64,000 nucleotides of DNA from Clostridiaceae bacterium. Its GTDB lineage: Bacteria; Bacillota; Clostridia; Lachnospirales; Lachnospiraceae. The stretch's first letter is position 1. Each line of letters begins with the position of its first letter. The notes under the pieces were generated by a model. It had not been told where the DNA came from. It worked only from the letters and a program-made list of their open reading frames with translations, and searched no databases. Shown piece by piece: positions 18,631 through 28,200 of the stretch. Location: NCBI GenBank assembly GCA_910574345.1, contig CAJSZV010000015.1, forward strand, positions 50,055 to 114,054, read 5' to 3'. A program made the position numbers and the translations under genes.

Positions 18631-20352
18631 ATGAAGACGAAAAAAATATCTATGACGCCGCAGACCATATATAACATTCTCATTCTTGTGTTTTTGTTTT
18701 GGTTTGTTATGGCCTGTCTGGTTTTACCTAATATTAATACAGTGTGGAGCGTGTTCTTTCAGGAAGGGGCCTTTACCACAGAACCTCTTAGGAAGCTGCT
18801 TGGTTCGGAACGGGCCATGCGAAGTTTGAAAAACAGCTTCATGCTTGCCCCGTCCCTGTCCCTTACCGTGGGATTCGTGGGCATCAGCCTGGTGCTTATT
18901 ACGGAATATTTTGATATCAAAGGAGCCAAGATCCTGCGTCTGGGCTATATGACAACCTTGATCTATGGAGGAATCATCCTGGTATCGGGCTATAAATTTA
19001 TCTATGGAAGCAACGGATTTTTGACCAATTTGTTTGCCAGGCTCATCCCGTCCTTCCCCACGGACTGGTTTCAGGGATATTGGGCAGTGCTCTTTGTTAT
19101 GACCTTTGCCTGTACATCCAACCACATGATTTTTCTGCGCAACGCCATGAGGGCTGTGGACTTCCAGACCGTTGAGGCGGCTCAGAATATGGGGGCAGGC
19201 CCTGTGAAAATACTGATGAAGGTAGTGCTTCCCGTACTGACTCCTTCTTTGCTGGCCGTTACGATTTTAACCTTTATTACAGGACTTTCCGCTACTTCGG
19301 CGCCCCTTTTGGTGGGAGGAAAAGATTTCCAGACCATTACGCCTATGATTCTGTCATTTTCCAAGAACGTAGGTTCCAGGGATCTGGCTGCGCTGCTGGC
19401 TTTGTTTTTGGGAGCTGCCACCATTATCCTGCTGGTAATCATGATGCAGATTGAGAAGAGAGGGCACTACATGTCCGTCTCAAAGGTAAAGACCACCATC
19501 GTGAAACAGAAGATACATAACCCGGTGTTAAATATTCTGGCCCACGCTTATGCCTATATCCTTTTTCTGATTTATGTTGTGCCGGTTGTGCTGATTGTGC
19601 TGTTTTCCTTTACGGACTCAGCAAGTATTGCAAGAAGACAGCTGGATTTATCCACGCTTACACTGAACAATTATGCGGCAGTGTTCTCTAAGGCTACGGC
19701 ATATAAGCCCTTCCTGGTGAGTATTGTATATTCTACCCTTGCATCTTTGGCAGTGGCCATTCTGGTGCTGGTGGCATGCCGCATTATCCAGAAGAGGAGA
19801 GATAAGATCAGCACAGCTCTGGAGTACAGCCTGCTGATTCCCTGGCTTCTGCCCACCACGCTGATTGCCATGGGACTTATTACTACCTATAACACGCCAA
19901 GGTTCTGGATGTTCAACAAAGTACTGACAGGCACATCCTTTATCATGTTTTTGGGATATATGATTATCAAGATACCATTTACTCTGCGTATGACAAAAGC
20001 AGCCTTCTTTGCTCTTGACGATTCCCTGGAAGACGCGGCCAAGAATCTTGGGGCAAAGCCTTTATATACCTTTTTCCGGGTGCTGCTGCCTGTGGTACTG
20101 CCTACGGTGCTGGCTATCTTTGCGCTGAATTTCAATGGCCTTCTGGGCGATTATGATATGTCCGTGTTCATGTATCATCCTCTGAGACAGCCATTGGGCG
20201 TATATATCAAGTCTCTGACCGATTCCCAGACCAATGCGGATAATTCAGCCCTTACCTTTGTCTATGCAGTGCTGATGATGATCATATCCGGAATCGTTCT
20301 CTATCTGGTCTACGGGCGGGGAGACAACAGTAAACTGGGAGACAACAAATAA
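18631..20352 (+). CDS. ABC importer permease with two fused membrane domains, AfuB/FbpB type
   Basis: A single 573-residue polypeptide carries both permease halves of the importer. Two EAA loops for docking the ATPase are visible: EAAQNMGAGPVKILMKVVLP in the first half and EDAAKNLGAKPLYTFFRVLL in the second. About 12 membrane segments are predicted by eye. The ATG at 18631 is preferred because GAGGGG lies 8 bases upstream; in-frame GTG 18622 and ATG 18625 are alternatives overlapping the ATPase stop. The fused form is typical of the FbpB/AfuB and PhnTU-like group, not of sugar CUT1 importers. Confidence 0.93.
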   Translation: MKTKKISMTPQTIYNILILVFLFWFVMACLVLPNINTVWSVFFQEGAFTTEPLRKLLGSERAMRSLKNSFMLAPSLSLTVGFVGISLVLITEYFDIKGAKILRLGYMTTLIYGGIILVSGYKFIYGSNGFLTNLFARLIPSFPTDWFQGYWAVLFVMTFACTSNHMIFLRNAMRAVDFQTVEAAQNMGAGPVKILMKVVLPVLTPSLLAVTILTFITGLSATSAPLLVGGKDFQTITPMILSFSKNVGSRDLAALLALFLGAATIILLVIMMQIEKRGHYMSVSKVKTTIVKQKIHNPVLNILAHAYAYILFLIYVVPVVLIVLFSFTDSASIARRQLDLSTLTLNNYAAVFSKATAYKPFLVSIVYSTLASLAVAILVLVACRIIQKRRDKISTALEYSLLIPWLLPTTLIAMGLITTYNTPRFWMFNKVLTGTSFIMFLGYMIIKIPFTLRMTKAAFFALDDSLEDAAKNLGAKPLYTFFRVLLPVVLPTVLAIFALNFNGLLGDYDMSVFMYHPLRQPLGVYIKSLTDSQTNADNSALTFVYAVLMMIISGIVLYLVYGRGDNSKLGDNK

Positions 20353-20384
20353 TCGAATAAATTTCAGAAAGGCAGATAGAAACT

Positions 20385-21251
20385 ATGGCAGGACAAGAGA
20401 GATTTAAAGAAATCAATAACATTTTAAACAAAGAGCTGGAAGAGAAAAAGACCCTCATAGCGGTTCACAGAGGAACCTGGGGAGGCAATATTGTTGAGAA
20501 TACCATAGCTGCGTATACAATCAGCCGGAATATGGGAGCGGATATGTTCGAGTGCGACCTTTCAAAGTCTACGGACGGAGTGGTCTATGTGAACCATGAC
20601 GGAGGGGAAAAGCGCCTGTTCGGCAGGGACGAGAATATTAAGACCATGTCCTCCGAGCAGATCGACCAGCTGATCTGCCGAAATAGTATCGGCTTGCCCA
20701 GCATGTGTCATGTGGAGCGGTTTGAACAGATTGTGGAGCATTTCTGTCACGGAGAACTATATAATGTGGATCGGGCCTGGGATATTCTTGGGGATGTGGA
20801 CGAGATCATGAAGAGGTATCCATATGCCATACATCAGGCAGTGATCAAGACGCCGGTAAAAGAAGAGTATCTGGAATTTTTCCAAAACTGTCCGAGAAAA
20901 TACATGTATATGCCCATTGCCTATAACATGGATGATGTAAAAAAGGCATTGTCTTATAAGGATGTGAATATGGTAGGGGTGGAAGTCATCGCCGCTTCCA
21001 GAGAGGATGAACTGTTCCAGGAAGAAAATATCCAATGGATAAAAGATCAGGGACTTTATATCTGGGTTAATGTCATTACCCTGTGCGGCACCGGCAGAAA
21101 CGTGCTCTACGGCGGTCTGGATGATGATACGGCTCTGCTTTGCGGGCCGGATAAAGCCTGGGGAATTCTGATGGAAAAGGGAATGGGAATTCTTCAGACA
21201 GACTGGCCTGCACAGATGAGAGAATACCGGAAAACGAAATTGGGAGTATAA
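20385..21251 (+). CDS. Glycerophosphodiester phosphodiesterase-like protein
   Basis: GDPD-family TIM-barrel enzymes cleave glycerophosphodiesters to glycerol-3-phosphate and an alcohol. The 288-residue product has the N-terminal signature AVHRGTWG (H28-R29), ENTIAAY, the metal-site pair in MFECDLSKSTDG, and the second catalytic His in VNHDGG. It lacks a signal peptide, so it would act on imported substrate. It is more divergent than the GDPD at 51710: the middle of the protein has NVDRAW where an E-x-K motif is usual. It follows the permease gene by 32 bases, so it is probably the last gene of the importer operon. Substrate specificity is open. Confidence 0.75.
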   Translation: MAGQERFKEINNILNKELEEKKTLIAVHRGTWGGNIVENTIAAYTISRNMGADMFECDLSKSTDGVVYVNHDGGEKRLFGRDENIKTMSSEQIDQLICRNSIGLPSMCHVERFEQIVEHFCHGELYNVDRAWDILGDVDEIMKRYPYAIHQAVIKTPVKEEYLEFFQNCPRKYMYMPIAYNMDDVKKALSYKDVNMVGVEVIAASREDELFQEENIQWIKDQGLYIWVNVITLCGTGRNVLYGGLDDDTALLCGPDKAWGILMEKGMGILQTDWPAQMREYRKTKLGV

Positions 21252-21305
21252 CGGAATAATTTGTTAAAAAGTTTACGAAATCTTTAACATAAAGCTGCCA
21301 GAAGA

Positions 21306-21334
21306 TTGACTGAACAGAAAAAATATGGTATGGT
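21306..21334 (+). promoter_or_regulatory. Promoter for the flavoprotein gene
   Basis: TTGACT (21306-21311), 17 bases, TATGGT (21329-21334), about 50 bases before the start codon; separates this gene from the importer operon. Confidence 0.7.
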
Positions 21335-21383
21335 ACAGTAACTAAATGTAAGTGGATAAAATAAAGAGAGGAGAGGTAAAGAA

Positions 21384-23348
21384 ATGAAAAAAATGGCAGC
21401 AATCTTGTTGTCTGCGACCCTTCTTCTTTCCGCATGCAGCGGAAATGGAGAGACTGCCACAACGGCAGCGCCGGAGACAACAGCGGCTGAAACGACAGCA
21501 GCCGAGACAACCGCAAAAGCTGCAGAGAAGGATGGGGCTTACACACCGGGAACCTATACAGCCAGCGCACAGGGAAATAACGGTCCGGTAGAGTTGTCTG
21601 TAACCTTCAGCGAGGAAGCAATCACAGAGATCACAATCGGAGAACACGCGGAGACCACAGGAATCAGTGACGCCGCATTCGATAAGATCCCTGGGGCTAT
21701 TGTTAAGAACCAGAGTTTAGGCGTGGATGCGGTATCAGGTGCTACATATACTTCCAACGCGATTTTGGAGGCTGTGGCGGATTGTGTTACACAGGCCGGA
21801 GGAGATGCAGAAGCGCTGCGGGCCGTACCCGTTGAAGAGGATGGGGAGACCGCCAACGCTGTTCTTGAAGATGCAGAGGTAGATGTGCTGGTAATCGGCG
21901 GCGGCGGAGCCGGACTGTCAGCAGCACTGTCAGCGTCCCAGGAGGGGGCCAGCGTTATTTTGGTAGAAAAGTTGTCCGCATTAGGCGGCAATACTTTCCG
22001 CTGCGGCGGAGCGTTTAATACTGCTGATCCTGAAAGGCAGAAGGATATTCCTATGACAGACGCTTTGTCTTCTGCTGTAGAGAAGGTTTTGGCTCATGAA
22101 AATGTCAGTGAAGAGCACGCCAAGCTGAAGGCTGAGGTGCAGAAGCAGTGGGGTGAGTATAAGGCTTCCGGCAATACTATGCTCTTTGATACACCGGAGT
22201 GGCATGCTCTGCAGAGTATTGACGCCGGCGACTATGAAGGCAATGTGGAACTGGTGCGTACTCTTACCAGCAACACTCTTGATACGCTGAACTGGCTGAC
22301 AGATAACGGCGTGGAGTGGACCGATCAGGTCAGCACCGTAGTGGGAGCTCTGTGGAACCGTTCTCATCAGACTCCCAACAACAGCGGTGCGGACATTATA
22401 GCTGCGCTGGAGAAGAATGCAACAGAAAGCGGCGTAAAGATTTATCTGGATTCAAAGGCTGAGGAGCTGGTAGTAGAGGACGGAAAAGTATGCGGCGCTG
22501 TGGTCACCAACGCAGACGGCAAAAAAGTAACGGTTAAGGCGGCAAGAGGTGTGGTTATGGCCACTGGCGGTTTCAGTGCCAATGTGGAAATGCGCGTGAA
22601 ATACAACAAGCAGTGGGAAGATATCGGCGAGTCTCTGACAACCAACAACACCCCCGGCGCTACGGGAGACGGTATTGTCATGGGTGAGGCTGTGGGAGCG
22701 AACTTAGTCGGCATGGGTTGGATCCAGCTGATGCCTCTGAACTCCGTATCCGGCGGCGGTATCTCCGGTTATGTCAACAGTTCTCTGTACTGCAATAAAG
22801 AGGGCAAGCGTTTTGTGGCGGAGGATCAGCGCCGTGATGTGCTGGCAGCAGCCGTTCTCGCTCAGACAGACAAGCTGTTCTACATCGTATGTGATCAGAA
22901 AGAGGCGGAGCTGCGGGGAATGACACCGGAAGTTCTGGGATATATGGTGCAGAATGGTCTGGTATACAGCGGCGAGACGATTGCAGAACTGGCGGAGAAT
23001 ATGGGAGTGCCGGCTGATGCTCTGGAACAGACCGTTGCCGAGTTCAATGAGGCTGTAAAGGCAGGAAAGCCTGATGAGTTTGGCCGTACAACCTGGGAGA
23101 ATACCATTGAAGTCGGTCCCTTCTATGCCCCGTCGTTCTCACCTGCGGTTCATCATACCATGGGCGGTCTGGAGATCAATGGCAACGGGGAAGTAATTGA
23201 TACCCATGGCCAGGTAATCGCCGGATTCTATGCAGCCGGCGAGGTAACAGGAGGAATCCACGGTACGAACCGTGTAGGCGGCAATGCCGTGCCGGATGCA
23301 CTGTGCTTTGGTAAGATTGCCGGAGCTAATGCTGCAGCCAATAAATAA
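21384..23348 (+). CDS. Extracellular flavinylated fumarate-reductase-type flavoprotein (lipoprotein)
   Basis: A 654-residue lipoprotein: lipobox LSAC (C18), Thr/Ala/Glu-rich linker to about 50, an FMN-binding domain, then a flavocytochrome-c/fumarate-reductase FAD domain. The FMN domain ends in SGAT (S118-T121) followed by YTS, the site where ApbE-type enzymes attach FMN to Thr. The FAD domain opens with DVLVIGGGGAGLSAA and ends with HHTMGGL and GEVTGGIHGTNRVGGNA, as in fumarate, urocanate and related reductases. In this family electrons pass from the membrane through FMN and FAD to an acceptor outside the cytoplasmic membrane. No heme domain is present. The acceptor (fumarate, urocanate, an aromatic enoate or other) cannot be assigned. 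Confidence 0.9.
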   Translation: MKKMAAILLSATLLLSACSGNGETATTAAPETTAAETTAAETTAKAAEKDGAYTPGTYTASAQGNNGPVELSVTFSEEAITEITIGEHAETTGISDAAFDKIPGAIVKNQSLGVDAVSGATYTSNAILEAVADCVTQAGGDAEALRAVPVEEDGETANAVLEDAEVDVLVIGGGGAGLSAALSASQEGASVILVEKLSALGGNTFRCGGAFNTADPERQKDIPMTDALSSAVEKVLAHENVSEEHAKLKAEVQKQWGEYKASGNTMLFDTPEWHALQSIDAGDYEGNVELVRTLTSNTLDTLNWLTDNGVEWTDQVSTVVGALWNRSHQTPNNSGADIIAALEKNATESGVKIYLDSKAEELVVEDGKVCGAVVTNADGKKVTVKAARGVVMATGGFSANVEMRVKYNKQWEDIGESLTTNNTPGATGDGIVMGEAVGANLVGMGWIQLMPLNSVSGGGISGYVNSSLYCNKEGKRFVAEDQRRDVLAAAVLAQTDKLFYIVCDQKEAELRGMTPEVLGYMVQNGLVYSGETIAELAENMGVPADALEQTVAEFNEAVKAGKPDEFGRTTWENTIEVGPFYAPSFSPAVHHTMGGLEINGNGEVIDTHGQVIAGFYAAGEVTGGIHGTNRVGGNAVPDALCFGKIAGANAAANK

Positions 23349-23365
23349 AGCGATCATGTGATTAT

Positions 23366-23417
23366 AGGAAGGCCACGACGCTTGGCAGCTTTATGCCACA
23401 GGCGCCATGGCCTTCCT
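23366..23417 (+). other. Nested stem-loop between the flavoprotein gene and thrC
   Basis: AGGAAGGCCA (23366-23375) pairs with TGGCCTTCCT (23408-23417), enclosing an inner TGGCA/TGCCA stem. No T-tract follows. It probably ends or stabilises the flavoprotein transcript. Confidence 0.5.
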
Positions 23418-23517
23418 GTGATTGTGGAGTATCCGGGCGAACGCATCTGGTACGCTTTTGCCGGATTGGAAACACTATGTCCCCGGATCTGTTTGCGGCG
23501 GAGGGCGGGGGTTCATA

Positions 23518-23546
23518 TTGCACTTAAAAGGAAAATGTGCTACAAT
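23518..23546 (+). promoter_or_regulatory. Promoter for thrC (extended -10)
   Basis: TTGCAC (23518-23523), 17 bases, TACAAT (23541-23546) preceded by TGC, an extended -10. It lies 34 bases before the chosen start. Confidence 0.75.
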
Positions 23547-23579
23547 GCAGTCAAAAATCGAAGGGAAAGGACCTTGATA

Positions 23580-25067
23580 ATGAAGATTTCTTATGAGAGC
23601 ACCAGAGGCGGAGAGCACAATGTGACTGCATCCCAGGCGATTTTAAAAGGTCTCGCCTGTGACGGCGGACTGTTTATGCCTGATCAGATACCTATGTTAG
23701 ATGTAACCATGAAAGAACTGGCGGGGAAGACATACCAGGAGACTGCCTATGAAGTGATGAAGCTGTTTCTCACGGATTTTACGGAAGAGGAACTGAAGGC
23801 CTGTATTGCCGGCGCTTACGACAGCAAATTTGACACAGAAACCATCGTTCCCCTTGTAAAGGCGGAGGGAGCCTATTATCTGGAACTGTTTCATGGCAAT
23901 ACCATAGCTTTTAAGGATATGGCTCTTTCGATTCTTCCATATCTCATGACCACAGCGGCCAGAAAGAATCAGGTGGACAAGGAGATTGTGATTCTCACAG
24001 CCACTTCCGGCGATACAGGCAAGGCGGCTATGGCAGGGTTTGCAGATGTACCGGGAACCAGGATTATTGTCTTTTATCCGAAAGACGGCGTCAGCGAGAT
24101 ACAGAAACTGCAGATGGTGACCCAAAAGGGGGATAACACTGCAGTCGTGGCGCTTCACAGTAATTTTGATGATGCTCAGACCGGGGTGAAGCAGCTTTTT
24201 GCAGATAAGGGGTTTGAAAAAGAACTGGCGGAAAAAGGATTTCAGTTCTCGTCGGCTAATTCCATTAATATAGGCAGGCTGGTGCCTCAGGTGGTATATT
24301 ATGTATATGCCTATGCCAAGCTTCTGAACAATGAAGAGATTGCTGACGGAGAAAAGATCAACATAACCGTTCCCACAGGGAATTTCGGCAATATTCTTGC
24401 GGCATACCTGGCAAAACAGATGGGGGTGCCCATTGACCGGTTAATCTGTGCTTCCAATGATAACAAAGTGCTCTATGATTTTTTCAGCACCGGAGTTTAT
24501 GATAAAAAAAGGGAATTTCTTCTGACTATCTCTCCGTCCATGGATATCCTGATCTCCAGCAATCTGGAACGGTTGATTTATCTGAGCACAGGATGCGATG
24601 CGGGAAAGACTGCCGGGCTTATGGAGGATCTGACAGGCAAAGGGGAATATAAGGCTGATGAAGATATGAGACAGCGGATGACGGACTTCCTGGGCGGCTT
24701 TGCCACGCAGGATGAAGACAAGGCGGCTATCCGGAAATTATATGAGAATACAGGTTATGTGGTAGACACCCACACAGGCGTGGCGGCGGCAGTGTATGAG
24801 AAGTACCGAAAAGAGACCGGAGACAGGGCCAAGACGGTTATTGCCTCCACCGCAAGCCCCTATAAGTTCTCCAGAAGCGTTGTGGAGGCCATAGAAGGAA
24901 CCTGCATGTCTCAGGATGAATTTGAAGTGATTGACCGTTTGAGGCGGATATCGGGAGTGGACATTCCAAGAGCTGTGGAAGAGATCCGCACAGCCCCTGT
25001 TCGTCATACAAGAGAGTGCGACGCGTCTGACATGAAGAAGACGGTTAAGGAGATTTTAGGTTTATAA
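23580..25067 (+). CDS. thrC: Threonine synthase
   Basis: PLP enzyme converting O-phosphohomoserine and water to threonine and phosphate. Start at 23580 (MKISYESTRGG) is chosen: it follows GAAAGGA and lies downstream of a good promoter, whereas the open frame back to 23358 crosses that promoter. The 495 residues match the long bacterial form. The N-terminus has the family pattern S-T-R-G and GGLFMP; the PLP-binding lysine is K112 in IAFKDMA; the phosphate-binding TATSGDTGKAA segment is present. It is monocistronic with a terminator and has no hom or thrB beside it. Confidence 0.96.
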   Translation: MKISYESTRGGEHNVTASQAILKGLACDGGLFMPDQIPMLDVTMKELAGKTYQETAYEVMKLFLTDFTEEELKACIAGAYDSKFDTETIVPLVKAEGAYYLELFHGNTIAFKDMALSILPYLMTTAARKNQVDKEIVILTATSGDTGKAAMAGFADVPGTRIIVFYPKDGVSEIQKLQMVTQKGDNTAVVALHSNFDDAQTGVKQLFADKGFEKELAEKGFQFSSANSINIGRLVPQVVYYVYAYAKLLNNEEIADGEKINITVPTGNFGNILAAYLAKQMGVPIDRLICASNDNKVLYDFFSTGVYDKKREFLLTISPSMDILISSNLERLIYLSTGCDAGKTAGLMEDLTGKGEYKADEDMRQRMTDFLGGFATQDEDKAAIRKLYENTGYVVDTHTGVAAAVYEKYRKETGDRAKTVIASTASPYKFSRSVVEAIEGTCMSQDEFEVIDRLRRISGVDIPRAVEEIRTAPVRHTRECDASDMKKTVKEILGL

Positions 25068-25081
25068 TGTGCAATGAGATG

Positions 25082-25114
25082 AAAGAGGACTGTTGGGAGA
25101 GACGGTCCTTTTTT
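25082..25114 (+). terminator. Terminator after thrC
   Basis: AGGACTGT pairs with ACGGTCCT (one G-T pair), followed by six T. Confidence 0.85.
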
Positions 25115-25219
25115 CGTGGGAGATTAGAATATAAAATGGATGAAAAGCGGATATGAAATATGGTTGAATTGATGAAATCTATAAGGTATAATTATATATT
25201 AATAATAAAATATTGCCAC

Positions 25220-25250
25220 TTGACAGAAGGACGATATGACATTTTATAAG
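25220..25250 (+). promoter_or_regulatory. Promoter for the second giant surface protein
   Basis: TTGACA (25220-25225) with TTTATA at 17 bases or TATAAG at 19 bases spacing; the surrounding 25115-25270 gap is AT-rich and otherwise empty. Confidence 0.5.
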
Positions 25251-25270
25251 AATGACAAAAAGAGGGAGTA

Positions 25271-28200
25271 ATGAAAATGCAGAAAAGGAGAAATTGGTCT
25301 GTAAAACAAAGGTTTTGCGGCTTTATGGCCTTTATGGTCATGTTCATCTATGTTTTTAATCACACTTCCATATCCTTATTTTTTGCGGCTTCGTCCGGGG
25401 GGACAGGGACTCCGTCAGATGCGGTGAGGGAGAGCGGCATAACATTGAGGAATTGCCCTGAGGAGGAAGTTGAGCTTTTGGTGATGTCTGACTGTACGGG
25501 ATATGAGGCGGGGGATTTTGTATGCCTGGATGTGTACATAAAGAATAACAGCGGTGAGATGATCACGGACGGGGAACTCCGGTACAGGGCCAAAGGGATC
25601 CGGGAAGAGACAGCGTACTTTGAGGATCCGGACGGAGACTATGAAGGAGAAGCGCCGGACCGGATGACCGGCTTAAGGATTGGGCCGGGGGAAAGCAGGC
25701 ATGTAACATTTTGCTTTGATATTGATGAGGAGATTGACAAAACCAAGAACCAAAAGGTAGACTTTGCCTTTAGCTGGGAGAAAGAGGGAAGGACGGCGAA
25801 GGCGAAGAGGACTTTTTGCTATGTAGCAGGCGGCATGAACCTGCTTTTGCCGGAGATTCACAATCAGGACGGGGACGACCCGGAGGGAAGAACCTGGTTC
25901 TGGGCCGGGGAGCCGGGCCAGATGACATTGCATTTTGACTTGGGAAAGATTCTGGAGATCATTGAGGATAAGCTTGAGAATGAAGACGTGATTGCCAGCA
26001 GTTCCGATGCAGATATTGCCAGCGGTTCCGATGCTGACAAGGACTATGATTCTGATATGGATGTGGCCGGCGGATCCAACGCAGTTACAGCCAGTGGTTC
26101 TGATGCGCAAAAAAATAAGGTTCATGGATCTGGTGCGGTCATAGCCAGCAGTTCCAATGCATGGGTAAAATGGGAAGGCGATTCTGTATTGGGGGGAGAG
26201 AAACCTGTATTAAAGGAGCTGTCATGCAAAGTGGAGACTTATGGACTCCAGCTTGACCAGTTCCATGTTGACGAGAGGATGACAAATGCTGATTACAGCA
26301 CAGGTACACGCTGCAGTTTTAAAATTTCCAGGGACGCAAAACTGGGAATCTACTATGGAACCGTAACAGCTACTTATGAGATGAAAGGCAGGGAGTATAC
26401 CTCCACTCAGGGCTTTGCCATTCAGGTTGGAGAAGGCGAAGACCAGGAGGTCGTCCGGGTGATTCGTCTCATTGACGAACTGCCGGAGCCGGAAGAGATA
26501 GAAGAGATATTGACCGGTTTTGAAGAGGCCGGAGATGAAGCAGGGGATGAGGCTTACTATGCCGGTTTGTATGAGCAGGTGATGTATGTCTATTATGAGT
26601 ACCAGGCATTGACGCAGGAACAGAAGGAGAGGGTGTATAACCGGGATAAGCTGTTGGCCTTTGAGTGGCTGTGGGGAGCGGCCATGGCGCTGGAAGAAGG
26701 CAGCTGGGAATGGCTGGTGGAGGAAATCAAAAAGGGCGGGACGCAGACGATTACGCTTACCAAGGATATTGAAAAACCGGCGGATGCAGAACTTCCGGTT
26801 ACAATTCCGGGCGGTGCGGATATTACCCTTGATTTGAATGGAAAGACGCTTTCCTGTACCAGCAGTGATTCCTCAAAGAATATGTTTGAGGTTGAGGCAA
26901 GCGGTCAATTTACGATTACAGATCATTCTTTATCGTCCGCGCCGGAGACGACAGCAGCAGAACGTTATGGAGATTGGAATGAAGCAAAAGCGGCAATCGA
27001 AAATATGTCTCACTATGATCCTGATACAAAGACGGCGACCTATGGTGTAATCTCACGGGTTTCCAGAGAGGATCAAAGCATAAGATTGGACCGGCATCAG
27101 GTGGATATGAGCAAAGTAGGCGCTATAGAGGGGACTGATGTAGACAATATTATTAATGTGAAGTCGGAAGGGAAGTTGTTTATTAAAGGCGGACGGCTTA
27201 CTTCTCTTGGAAAGAGCCAGCGCGCGGTGTTTGGAATTCACTGTCAGATTTATATGACAGGGGGATATATAGTTGGCAATGAGACGGACGGAAACGGCGG
27301 CGGGATTAACATTACGAACTGGAGTACATTAGAAATAACTGGCGGTTCCATTATTAATAATAAGGCTCACAATAATATATACACCAATAAACGCGGCGGC
27401 GGTGCTGTCTATGGAAATGGTTTAAGTAAGATTACTATTGGAAAAGATGCGGTTATTGCGGGCAACAGCGCCCCTAAGGGCGGCGCAGTCTATGTGGAAG
27501 GGAAAGAAGGCGAATCAAGCAAGAGCAGCGTAACGATTGACTCCGGGGCTATAATTGCCGGAAATATAGCTGAGGGTAACGGCGGTGGGATTTTTGCTAC
27601 TGCTAACAGTAAAGTTATTATAAAAGGCGGCGAGGTCACCAGTAATTTTGCCCAAAGCGGCGGAGGTATTTATGTTGCGCCTGCGGCTCAAAATGGCAGC
27701 AGCGTTCAGATTGATGGCGGCACTATTAGCCGAAATCATGCATGCTATGATATTAAGGAAAGCACATTTGCAAGCGTGGGCGGCGGCGGAATCTTTGCAG
27801 GCGGAGATGTTACCATGACAGGCGGAACGATCCTTGAGAACTATGCGGAAGAAGGCGGCGGCGGAATCTTAGTTTGGTATAAATGGAACACAGAGGGACA
27901 TGAAAGTATATCAGTCAATACACGTTATTGCCCGAAATTTATTATGGAAGGAGGTACGATAAAAGGAAACGAAGCCAATCAAAGAGAAGGCGGAGGAATT
28001 CGATGTGAGGGGAAGGGACTCATCACAGGTGGGTCTATTATTGGAAATATCACTAATACAACCTATGATTTCGGCGGCGGCGGTATCTATATTGATTTAC
28101 ATGATAAGAATCAACCCGACAGCGGCAGACTGGAGATACGCAATGCAATAATAACCAATAACATGGCCAAAGGCTATGGCGGTGGGATAGCAGGCTGCGG

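Noticed and set aside
23349..23579. T-box or amino-acid riboswitch in front of thrC
   Set aside because: No T-box consensus or other known riboswitch; the hairpin lies upstream of a good thrC promoter, so it belongs to the previous transcript.
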